This document shows, piece by piece, positions 26,801 to 38,800 of a stretch of DNA of 64,000 nt. Position 1 is the stretch's first letter, and each line of letters opens with the position of its first letter. The notes under the pieces were generated by a model. That model was given only the letters and a program-made list of their open reading frames with translations, did not search any database and was not told the origin of the DNA. Made by a program: the position numbers and the translations under genes. Origin of the DNA: Symsagittifera roscoffensis (Eukaryota; Xenacoelomorpha; Acoela; Convolutidae); NCBI RefSeq assembly GCF_963678635.1, contig NC_087063.1, forward strand, positions 8,466,386 to 8,530,385, read 5' to 3'.

Positions 26801-29800
26801 AAAAAATGATAACACTGTAATCATTAAAAATTTCCAAAAATTGGGTCGTAGGCCAACAAGCCGAAGACCAAACAAACCGAAAATAAGATTACATTCCAAT
26901 AAACCGAAAATTAATATTTTCAGATTGCCACTGTTGTTAAGCAACATTTACGTAATTCTCATGTAATTTACTTAATTCTTATCTAATTTTGGCTTTAAGA
27001 TATGGCGGTTTTTATAGATAAGGTGATTTGTTGAATATCCGCCAAAAATTGTTGATCTTCCTTATTTGTTGTTCTCCGCTATGCGATACAGGTTTGAAAT
27101 GTTAATTCGTGGTTACGTAGCAGTATTTAGACAACCGCGTATTCAGACAGTGTACCAATCAGAATCGAGACAAGGAAGATCTGAAATTCATTTCTTCCTT
27201 GTCTCGATTCCGATTGGTTAATACAGTGTCTGAATACGCGGTTGTCTAAATACAGACCGCACTCCTTAATTTGGTGCGTATTCATAGGTCCCAAAATGAA
27301 AAATCAGTCCCATAAGTTCCAAAATAAAAAAGCAGTCACATAAGTCCCAAATATTTTCAATTGGTCAAAAGACTAAATTAGCCGAGTCTCGGTTTAAGGT
27401 CGCCGTTGGGCGCGCTACGCGCGCGTTGCCGCTTTGCGGCGATAACCGGCTCTAATTTTCGTTTAGAGTCCTACTCTTTGGTGGCAAGCTCGCAACACGT
27501 TGGCGTGGCTGCGGCGGTCACTATCCTGCAGCTTGAGTTTATGCTGCTTGAACAGTACACAATCAATCCAGAATTTCGGTGGCTCAAATTTCAACCAATC
27601 AGAATTCAATAAGATAAATTTTGGAACTTATGCGACTGATTTTCTATTTTGGGAGCTATGAATATTGGAATCTATGGGAATTCACCCTTAATTTGTTCAG
27701 GTAATGCGGGAATGTCGATTGTGTTGAATATCCCTCCCAAAGGCGGCAACATGACAGTGGAGCACTTCCCCCTGATGAGTTTTGGCAATTGTCTGGAGAA
27801 CTACCTCTTCTGGAAGTTCTCTTTCAATGGCTGGGTTGACCCGGACGACGGGTGCATCAAGTCCTACAAAATAATACGTGAGAACAGAACAAGCTAGGTT
27901 GTCGCCACCGTTTTTTCTTCATTTTGAAAAATTCAAATGACAGCTTAAATTTACAGAAATTACTATCCCCTATTTTCATGTAATTGAGGTCAACAGAAAT
28001 TGAGGTCGGCTTAAGAAAGTTTCTGGGGCTGTTTCTGAAATTTTCTTATCGTTCCAACCATCACGTAATTGGAAGTGACTGGAAGTAACTACGTTTTTTT
28101 TTCTCTCGATCTTAGATAATTCACAGAGTGGTCAAGTGTGATATTACATTGAAAGTTAATGGTAGTTATTTGGATTTTAATGATAAAAAAATGTCTCAGT
28201 GTCGAGAAAAATGGGTCTGACTATTTTGAGTTTTCATACCAATTTTGTTTTCTGAGTCCTTTTAAGCCATGAGCTCTATTAGATTGTTTTGAACATTAAA
28301 AAAATTATCATTGGAATGTTTTGACTAAAATTCTTTTCCACCGCCAAAAAAAACTTGTTAAAAAAGTTTCAAAATATTTGTTCAAAGTGTGGTCGGAACA
28401 TTCTGTGCTACTTTTACATCAACCGATTGTCCTGTTTTGAAATTATTTAATTTTTATGTTTTGAGCGTGGCCGCACAGTGAAAGACGGAAAGATCTAATT
28501 TGAGAACAGATTTTTGACCTTTTCTTTTGTTTCGGTTTTAGAGGTCAGCGGAGCCAACATGTTGGACGTGCCTGTGAACCAGGAAATCAGGAGTCTGGAG
28601 GCCTTCAAGGTCCAGCAAACTGCTCTTTACAGTGGCCCTCAGAACCCCTACAATGAGAAGATCAAGTACGGAGACAAAGGCAAAGACTGGGCTGTGGTGC
28701 TGTGCGTCAGGGTCTCCGACTGCTTCGGCGCATTTGTGTTCTACTGCGTCAAAGATAGAGTAAACATTTTTCTTATATTGATTCCAACCCCGGCCCGAGG
28801 TTGCGGTTACATGTTAAGACCGTAGTTTCCAACAATTGGTATGTTCTGACCGATGGCACCGTAAAATTGCGGTTTGACCCGTAAGGCTCTTACCTTGACA
28901 TTTATTTAACGAAAATGTGATTTTTTGGGAGGGGGGTACGAGTTGTCGAATTTTGGCGAGTTGTATTTCGTTGCGAGTTGTCGTATTACGATTTTGCTTT
29001 CCAGTTCATGAAAGTGAAGATGTCGGAAATGGTGACGTGTCAAGACGTGAACACGACCACTCTGTACCCTCCGACAGAAAACGTGACCTTGACCTACCCC
29101 AGTGAGTTCAAGGTCAAACAACTGCTCACAGACGACCCATATGCCCTGGAAACTGAGACCAGAAGTGTCCAGTTGATGATTGAAACTGCAGTTCAGCAGA
29201 ACATGTCGAAATACGTGGCGGAACAGAGCAATAGGAACATTACGGCATTCGCTTTAGCCATGGTGACCATGTTGAATGAATTAATGAGTAAGTTCGTCCG
29301 CTGTCGGAAACCGTTTAAGCAAACCCGAAACACTGTAAAATGTCCTTAATAGCTAATTCCGGGGGGATGATGGGGTTTTTTATGCATTAGGAACCGAAAG
29401 TGCGAAAATTTTGTCAGCCAATTAAACTATAAACAGAGCTCAGTATTGATTGAATCGAAAAAAAATAAGTGATGAAATCAGGAAGTTCAGGACAGTCTGG
29501 TTTTTAGCAAATCAAATCATATGGGCTACTGATTCTCTAGACAATACACGATGACCATTACTCAAGGTCAAAGCAAGGTTCAACGATTAATGACGTTATT
29601 CCTTGCATAACTTACAATATCCTCATTGGATGGTTACTCATTTTTCCATCTGCCATCAGACGTCCACCGAAGTGATCATATTAAAGTGAACAATTTGAAA
29701 TGTCTCCTTTGCAATTTTTATTCTGATGAAGATTTAGTGAATATGAAGCTCGGACCTACGTAACAATCTCCTACCCTCACCCCCTATGAATAAATACAGT

Positions 29801-32800
29801 AAACTAACACAGCTTTCTATTGCGAAATCTAATTTTGCAGTATTTTGTTTGGTAGAAAATTCGACTGTTTTAATCTACTTAACAATCTCCTATCTTTCTT
29901 AAAGGGGGGGGGGATTGATTGTTAAGTAGATCGCGTAGTTCTACTGTCCAATTAATTGGAAGTTTGTAAACTCGTGTTTTCTGACTTATTTTTGCCTATC
30001 CATTCAGCCGAACTGGACGAGGAATTAACGTCTATTGAGGACGAAATGAAGCATCTGGGTAGTGAAGTTGGAAGAGTGGTGGGGGGAGAGGAGGAGGAGG
30101 AAGAACTCGCTCTCATTCTGCAGACAAAGGCCACCCTCAGAGCACAGGCACAGAAGGTAATTGGTGCTGGGGGGTGTTGAAGGGGGGGTAGGGTGTGTGT
30201 TGACTAAATTTGTAATTACTTCACTTCTTGTCTTCTTGTAATTACTTCACTTGGAAACAATTTATTATAACTATTATTAACTAAACTAATCTAAATTAAT
30301 TACTTTGATTTTTTAGACCAATGAGGAGATCAAGCAGCAGATCCTTGTGAATGTGGATGGAGGTCTGATGGGCTTAAACAGTCCAGAGGTCATTGACTCA
30401 GTGTCCAGTGCTCTTAAAGACTCCACCCAGAAGACAGGCGAACTCACCGAAGCGTCCATGGTAAATGCACCCTTCATCAATCATCATCTAGATCGGGCTT
30501 TTTCCCATTATAGCTCCCTTTCCGGGAAAATTTAGCCGTCTTAATTCAAAAATCGCAATTTGGTAGGGGAGCTTTTTTTACACCCGTTTCATTTTTCTCT
30601 CAAGCAAGTTTGTACATTTGAATCACGTGATTATTTTTGTTTTCACATTGAACAAAAACTTTTTCTAATGTTTGAATGGACCTGTTTATAGTTTCTTATT
30701 CAATTAAGTAATTTGTAATAAAAATTATTTTGGAGCTGAAAAACTGTGTGAAATTCTGGAAGGCACAAAAAGCAAGGTTGGTTATGCTTTAACTAAAAGA
30801 TGACTACTTTTTTTGAGATTCTTATACAAATTTCTTGTTCAGAACTCGGTAAAGAGCCTGAGCTCCGGAATAGGGAGCAACTTGTTGGAACAGGCTAGCA
30901 CTCTAGACCAGGGGTCTCTGGAGTCCATCACGGAGTCCTCAGTAGCAGCAATATCCAGCATATTCATGGCAAGCATTTTAAACATTAATGTCAATTTTAA
31001 ATTCATTAAACGCTTTATTATATTTTAAATTAACATATTAAGTTACTGTGCAATTTAAATATTTTTAAACGTGCATTTTTTGAATTTTAAATCAATGTGC
31101 AATTAATTAATAGAAATTAGTTTATTAACTAATCAACTATGGCGTAGACTCTAAAAAACTAACGGATAGACTCTCAGTAGGCAAACTTTGATGATTGCAT
31201 TTCCCCATACCTTTAAAAAAATTTTTCTAGGGTATCAGAGAAAGGGTTGGAGAAGATCGTCTGGCAGCTGAAAATGACACCACAACTGATGTCACCAATG
31301 GTCCAATGGAAGAGTTCAAGTGAGTCAATTGCAAAACTTTTATTTGACTTATATCTACATTTCCTTTGTTTTTGATGATTGCATTTTGTCAACAAAATCG
31401 AAATTATTCAAAAATGCTCTCCTCAGCTCCAGGTTATCCTTTATTTTGGCTTTATACAAGAAAAACAGACAAGCATGCTTATTGGTTGGTTTGACAAAAT
31501 GTAGTTAAAATAAAAGAAAAATGTGTATAAAAATACAAAAGTTGAGTTTCCTTTTTTTGTCACGACAATTCGAAAGCTGAAATTCTTAATTGTTTTGTTC
31601 ACACTTATTTTACACTGCAGTGGCGAAGCAGTGACCGGAACACCTGCCCCTCTTGCGGGTAAAATGGAGGCTAGTATCCTTCAAGAATTGAACCCTTTCT
31701 TCTTCCTAGTCATCATCATGGTTTAGAAATCTTCGTGTGTTTTTTTAAAATCATCTGAGTGAAATTCAAACGTTTTCTTTAAACTATGGTCGCTATAACT
31801 GGTTCCTAAAATAGTGCACACATTCAATGTTCTTAAGTGAGCTAAAAGCTGTATACTAGATATCAATTCGACATCCTCACAGAAAGATTTCCGTTATATA
31901 CGATGACCCGTGAAGTGTTTGAGTGTACAATTACCCCCCCCAGTTTTATATAATTTTTCCCAGCTTCGCGAGTTTCCAACACAATTTTCCTGTTAGTTTC
32001 ATCTGCTGTGCAGAATTTGATTATCCTTAGATTTTTTGGTTTTCTCTGGGCTTAACAGTAATTTCTTAGATTTGTCGACTGTGTCAGCTGTTTCGGAGTT
32101 TCATTAAATTATTTCAACGCTTCCTAGTTGTGTGTGCTTTCTTTTTGATTAAGCTTCTGAACAATAGTTTTTTAGATTTTTTGACTGAGTAAGCTATTTC
32201 AGAGTGAAAGGAATACGTTTTATCTCTTCCTAGAACTGTTTGATTCTTGGATTAAGTTTTCTCTAGATTTTTGACAACTATACCGTACCAAATCTTTGAA
32301 TGAAAATCTGCGCTGATCAGCGTTAAGTCATACATTTTCCAGGCCTGCACTAGACCTGCAGCATGTCTATTTTAAAGCTGATCAGACCTGATGCAGATAT
32401 GCATCAGATCTACTAATGGATTTCTGCAGCTATGAGCAGACTCACTCTGCAACAGCTCTGGCCAGATCTGACTCACCCCTGCGTCAGATCTGCAGTGCTG
32501 CAAAAAAACTGAATCAATTTTCAACTGAACAAAAAGTTTTTTGTCAACTTTGTTCGAAACCTCTCGCGAACTCAAAACGAAGCACAATCACAAAATAAAT
32601 TCAAAAAAAGAAATGAAAACAAACAGCTATCATAACAAATCAACAGACTATATATTACAGCTTTCTCGTCCTCTGGGGGCGAGGGTACCTGTTATTCGCA
32701 GCGTTGTTTTGAGCATCTTACGCTTGCAACCACATGACTTGTTACCACATCCTGTAACATAGCCAGCCGAAGATTGGAAATGGGTAATGAACACAAGTAA

Positions 32801-35800
32801 ACATAAAAAACACTGACACTGACTTTGTTGAAAAAATCTGAACTTTCGAATTGAACAAAAAGGAGATGCCCTTTGAGCTCTTTGAATTTTCAGAACGAGT
32901 TATGATTGGCGCTTCTTTGATAATTTTAACCCAACTTGAGAAAACTAGATCAACAGGTAAAGTTTTTATTCCGCTGGAAATCTTAAAGTTAATTTTCATG
33001 CAGACTTTCATAAAGAACAGCATGCAGCCTACCTTCCCTCCCCCCCTCCCATTAACCTCAATCAGCTATTGGGGGATTTCGAGAAAATGGGGGGGGGGAG
33101 GGGAGAGACTTTAATAAAAAGCAGCATGCCGCCTCCCGTCAAACGGGGGGTGGTAATTCAAATTTTACCTGTTTTTTTGGCGAATTATTATCTTCCGCAA
33201 ACGATTGGCTAGAAAAATTAGTCCTCGATTGGCTCATTTTAAAAAATTTGGATCTAAATAAGATTCAAATAAACAAAAATAATACAACAAAGTTTAAACG
33301 CAGCAAAATTTGAGCCCAATAATTCAATAAGTAACGCGTGAAAACAAAATCAGGCAAGTAAACTTACATATAATCCATTCGGTTTAGTAGTGGACAAAAT
33401 GCAAAGAAGAGTGTGCACGTCTCACATGCATTGTTCAGGTCTGCAAGTTATTAGTCATGTCTGAATACTAGTTTTGCAGACCTGCACAATGCATGTCAGA
33501 TGTGCACAGATCTGCATCAGATCTGATCAGTCCTGTTTTATAGCTAGATATGCTAAATAACTGAACACTCTTGATTTTGTTTTATTTCATAGGTATGGGA
33601 TAGCTATTTTTGAGCTATACCCGCACCGAAGTTTCATGGGTACCCGTGATGACCAAAAATACTAGTCATACAATTTCCATATATGGAAAAATGCTAGTCA
33701 TACACTTTCCATACAATTCCATACGTACAGAAAATTGCATGAAAGGTCTATGATTAGTATTTCTTTCATATATGGAAATTGTATGACTAGCATTTTTCCA
33801 TAAACCAAATATTGATTTTTTACATTTTAATTTCTCAAAACTTTTTGGTTGTGTTCGTAACCGAACACAAATGACATAAACCTTGATTACTCAAACGTAG
33901 TAACCAACGGTTTGGCCGTCTTGCATTAAAAATGCATTGGAAACAGCCTGATATGTGTTACTTCAGTCTCAGACAAATAATATAACGAAAGTAATGAACT
34001 TTTAAATTTTGGCAATAATTTTCAAAGATGATTATTTCTAAAATTTGAATTTTTAATTTACCAGACATTGATCAAGGCATACAAAAACATGTCATACAAA
34101 AGAAAGAGGAGTTTAAAGCGTTTTTGAAAAATGTTATGAAGAGAAAAGGAAACAAAATCCAATATTAGTATATCCAGGACTACGTTATACACACAAAAAA
34201 TTAAATTTTGCATGCAAAACTTTTTTTCAAAAAGTGTTTGTTTGAATACGAAAATCAATTTGCGGTTGAAAAAAAAACACAAAAAATTTTCGGGGGCAAT
34301 TTCAAAAATACCTAAAAAAATTTGTGTCGTCGCCATCAAAAAAATGCTAGTCATACAATTTCCATGTTTTGCCAGCAGTTGAATTGGTTTTTCAAAGCTT
34401 TTTTTTCACAAAAAAATTTTTAAAAAAAAATTCTAATCATACAATTTCCATATATGGAAATTGTATGGTTAGCATTTTTTTCATACCATTTTTTTTTCCT
34501 TTTTTTAATGAAGAGATACCAATTTTGATACCAAAACAACTATAAAATACCTTTGAAATTCGATTAAACTCATTTTGCAAAAATGTATGAAATTTGTATG
34601 ACTAGCATTTTTCCATAGACTAAGTGTATGAAATTGTATGAGTAGCATTTTCGGTCTATGGAGGTCAACCCGGGTAATAATCAGTTATAATGGATTTTCG
34701 TTGACTAAAATTTTGTCAATATAATCGATTATCATGTCAAATTTAGACCACGTAATCGATTTTTAATCGATTATAATCGATTATTTTGGAAAAATTTAAA
34801 TCCATTATAATATACTATAATCCATTTTTGTTTTCAATATAATGGATTATTTTTTTTTTACATAAAATCCATGAAAATTGATTAAATTTCGTAAACAATG
34901 ACTCTAATTTTTGCAACTTTCTGCAAAACTCGAACGAACACGTTCATCCAGGGGTGGCCAATATGTAGTAATTTTCCAAAAAGTGCCCAAAAACAGCATT
35001 TTTGACCAGTTCATCACGACAACCTCCCCCCCCCCTCAAGGTACCAAATCCCCCCAACGTACTCCCCCCCCCCCCAACGTACTCCCCCAACCCACGACGT
35101 ACCCCCTCAAGTAGCCCCATCCCCCCACGTACCCCCAACCACGACGTACCCCCCTCTCTCTAGTTAGGGGACATCCCCCAACGTACCCCCCCCCCCAACA
35201 TTACCCCCCCCAACGTACCCCCCCCCCCCCCTTACGTACCCTCTCGCTCTCTAATTAGGGGACATCTAAATGTAGTACGGGTAAGCGTGGAGGGAAGTTG
35301 GTGTGGGATCTATAGGTAAATTTTTGTAATTTTTCATAAACTCGATTGAAAATGGGAAAAATGAAGTTAAGCGAGAGAACAAAATAACTAAAGTTTAACA
35401 AAATTATGAAAAAATGAAAACAGCACACAAAAAGAATTGAAGAAATAGTTATAATCCATTTTAATCGATTAAAATGGGTTATTTTTCTTTTGGTAAAATT
35501 TTTTGAAAATAATCGATTATAATCGATTATTTTGGGATTTTATTGCTTAAAAAACTTTATCATTATAATCCATTTTCAATCGATTATAATCGATTAATTT
35601 TGTTATTTCATTGAGACTGACAATGAAAATCCAATATAATTGATTATTATCCATGAAACTTCAGTGCGGGTAGTAAAAACAAATTCTTAAGAGTGTTTGG
35701 TTTTGGTTGTTCATAACTTATTGAAATTGTAAGAGTGTTTGGTTTTTCATAAGTATTTGCAAAACCATTAATCTACTTTTTGTTGCTCTCTTGACAGGAA

Positions 35801-38800
35801 TGGGGTCTAGAGCTGCTTGGGATGATTGACACGATAGCGAAGTCGTGTCAGATGAACAAACAGGCAGACGAGCCCAGCACCACCCTCGCCACCGATAGCA
35901 TGGGCGTCGACCTACTCAAGCAGCAGAAAGACGCCATTACAGGGGGCGATGACGGTACATAAGTTGTTTTTTTTTGTTCAGTTAAATAAACTTATTTCAA
36001 GTTTTGAGTTTTAATTCTTTTTGCCGAAAATTATTAATGACGTTGAAGGTTAATCCGAACATTTAGGGCTGTGTTCTGACAAGGGAAATCTTGTCTGTTT
36101 TTGTTCACGAATTCATTTTGATGTTTCGAGAATGCAGGGAAGTTTTTTAATACTTCCTGAAGATAAATAATTTTGGCCTCAGAGAAAATTTGTTTCCTCA
36201 GGCAACAGAAGTTTTTCAAATCAACATCAAATGTGGTCGGGTCGAGTGATTTGTAACGTTTGGACTCGTAATGCGTCAAATTTTTCCATTCAAGTTTTTT
36301 CAACGCTCTTTGATTGATAAAATCTTACTGTTTCGGTAGATAATTGATAAAACTTAATTTGAATCAAATAAAATTAACCTTTATAGAGTTTTATGTGTTT
36401 CAGGCATGACTTTCTCAGTGAAAGCCTTGAGTATGGCTCATGCTCCTAAGATAGCCCTGCCCAATTTCGACTACCTGTTAGACGACGCCTCCTCTTGGTC
36501 GCCGAGTACAGCCATCAGTATGCAGGTAAAAACAAACATCAAGACATCAAATAGAAAACAGATAATTTAGTAATTTTTTGAAGTTTTTGCGCGGTACACA
36601 AGCGACTTTTTTTTTTTCCAAAAGAAGTCTCAGTGAATTTTGACGTGCTAGAGCTCTGATGTTCTATATATTTTTGAGTCTGCTTCAAAAAAAGCAATCC
36701 CTTTTTTCAGTTTTTTGAGTTCATTGCAACTTTCTTTCCAACTGTCTGGTGACTTTGTTTAGAATTTGGCCACCCCTAGTCCTGGTCTGTTCGGAGTGCC
36801 TGGAGACTACCTGGTGCAGGGCAGTGCCATGGTCCGAATTGTCTTCTCAAATGACCAGGAAGATGGACCCCTGAGCGTGAATAGACTGCTTTTCGTTTTT
36901 GAATTTATAACTAATAGTTATAGGGCAACTATAACAACAGAACTTGAGAAATACTTACAGACTTCCAGTTAAGACTTCCAGGGAAGCAAAAGGACAAAAA
37001 AGCAACCGATTATTTGGCTTTTGTTGAGATCAAAAAAAGGTTGCTCTTATTATTGATGAAAATCAACCCCCACACGCTATGTAACCTAGACTTATTATGG
37101 AAATAGGCTTATGGTTTCTAATTTTTTTTTAGTCATTCACAGCGACAAAAATTTGTCAAACCAAAAACTTATTTACAATAAATGAAGTTTTGAATTAGTT
37201 TATAAATAATATAAAGTGTTATGATGCTTAATCATTGGCTTCTTACAAAATCAATGTAAATTTTTCTCAAAAGCAGCCATAGTTTCGACTTAGTTGAACA
37301 AGTTTTCCTTCCTTGTTTTCAAACCGTTGTTGAAAATTTCCGATGCAAATTTGTTTCCATAGGTCCCGGAGGCACGCAAGGCGATAGACATGCACATACC
37401 CAAAGAGGACACCGGCAACTTCGATGTCAACTACGAAGTGGTCAAGGGATCTATGGAACTGGTTAGACTCCATAGTCAACTATTTGTGAAATCCAATTCA
37501 TTTTCATACATTTTATATAGTAAAGAATATGGTACTACATCCCCAGTAAACAATACAAATTTTCCGTTTATATTACTCATTTCCGCACTGGTGTTCAATA
37601 GATACTAGTAGATTTTATTGCTAGGATTGCTAATATAAAATTTTGAAAAATTGATTGTATTAGTTTAAAAAATATTATAACTTTTCTCTTTTTAATGCGA
37701 AAAAGCTCAAAAACGTTCATATGTTTTTAAAACTTTTTTTCAAGTTAACTGAATGAAAAATGATTTTGTCAATTTTTGTTGGCACAATAACTTGATATTG
37801 TTTTTTAATTACCAATTGTTAACATCAAATTAAACACTGGTACCATTTCAATGAAAACATTTTAACAATTTCTGAAGATAATATAATGAGGAAGGTCGGA
37901 ACATTTCGTGTTTTACTTGATGTGGCCGGTCTTGTTTTTTTTTTCTCTCGCACGATATATTTTATAAATTATAATGTGGTTCTTGTGAATTGCAGAGGAG
38001 CAATCAGTAGACCTTAACAATCCTATCGAGGCTAGATTCCATTTATATTCTCTCCCCACATTCCAGATTGTGTAATTTCGTTCTTTTTTTGCGACTCAAG
38101 GCCGTTTTTTCGCGTCGATAACCTTTTCGTGGTGCCACTATTGCATCCGAAATTTGCCAGGCTGCGGTAAACCTGAAGCTGGAGGTCAAGTGAGGGCTCG
38201 GCATCACACACTATCATTGCCATGGCAGGGGATCGAATACACAATCTGACTATTTCAGAGTGATCGCGTTACTACCATGCTAAGTGCCTCTATAGAATAT
38301 ACAAAGTGCAGTATTCAGTATCTACTAACGTAAAAACAAGACTGCTCGTATCAAGGCTCAAACCTGAATATACAGTCTGCCCTTTATTTTCGAAATAAAG
38401 TTTTAAGAGTCGATTTACGCAGTGATGACTCTTATTTAGGTCGTGATGATTTTTTTCAGGAGAGTCGTAAAATTTGTTCAGGTGCAAACTTGGATTTTTG
38501 TGGCTTGACCTTTGATTTATTTTAACTTCAATTATTTTCTATTTCTTTAAAAGAAGGCAAACTCCACTTTTAAACAGCAAAAGTTAAAAAGTCACGAAAA
38601 ACGTGATCGGCTTCTAGCTTGGAAAACGGAATTTAATTTGTCAGCTTTCTCAGCAAAATGAAGACTTTACCTATTGATCCAATTTTCTCAAATTGGGTCA
38701 ATTTTATCAAAAAAGAGCCAATTATAAATTGTTCCAGAAAATCAGATATCAAAGAGCTTCAAGGCCATCGTTTGGAGTTCGAAATTGAGATTTTTTCGTA

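Larger units (their letters stand above)
21239..27700. other. Intron 17, 6.46 kb
   Basis: No exon found; exons 17 and 18 join in phase. 21500-21720 and 22145-22205 hold two parts of the GGTCGGAACATTCTG repeat family. 22200-26390 is very AT-rich with many short frames but nothing recognisable. Three inverted-repeat elements cluster at 26405-27664. Confidence 0.55.
33618..35672. mobile_element. TIR element with TA target duplication, split by a nested element
   Basis: Left end TACCCGCACCGAAGTTTCATGG (33618-33639) and right end, reverse-complemented from 35651-35672, agree at 21 of 22 bases. TA flanks each end, as in Tc1/mariner-type integration. Another element (33641-34676) sits directly inside the left end. 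The remaining body has ATAATCGATTAT palindromes and a C-rich minisatellite. No transposase frame found. Confidence 0.83.
31659..35797. other. Intron 25, with a possible hidden exon
   Basis: Phase demands an additional short exon (phase 1 to 0) or a longer exon 25, but I could not choose one. 32340-32500 and 33420-33540 contain repeated CAGATCTG-rich sequence (for example GCAGATCTGATCAG). The right half is the nested element 33618-35672. Confidence 0.5.

Noticed and set aside
34058-34354. 98-codon antisense hydrophobic frame
   Set aside because: Lies in the nested MITE; composition is that of AT-rich DNA and the frame is not kept in the copy at 40776-41508.
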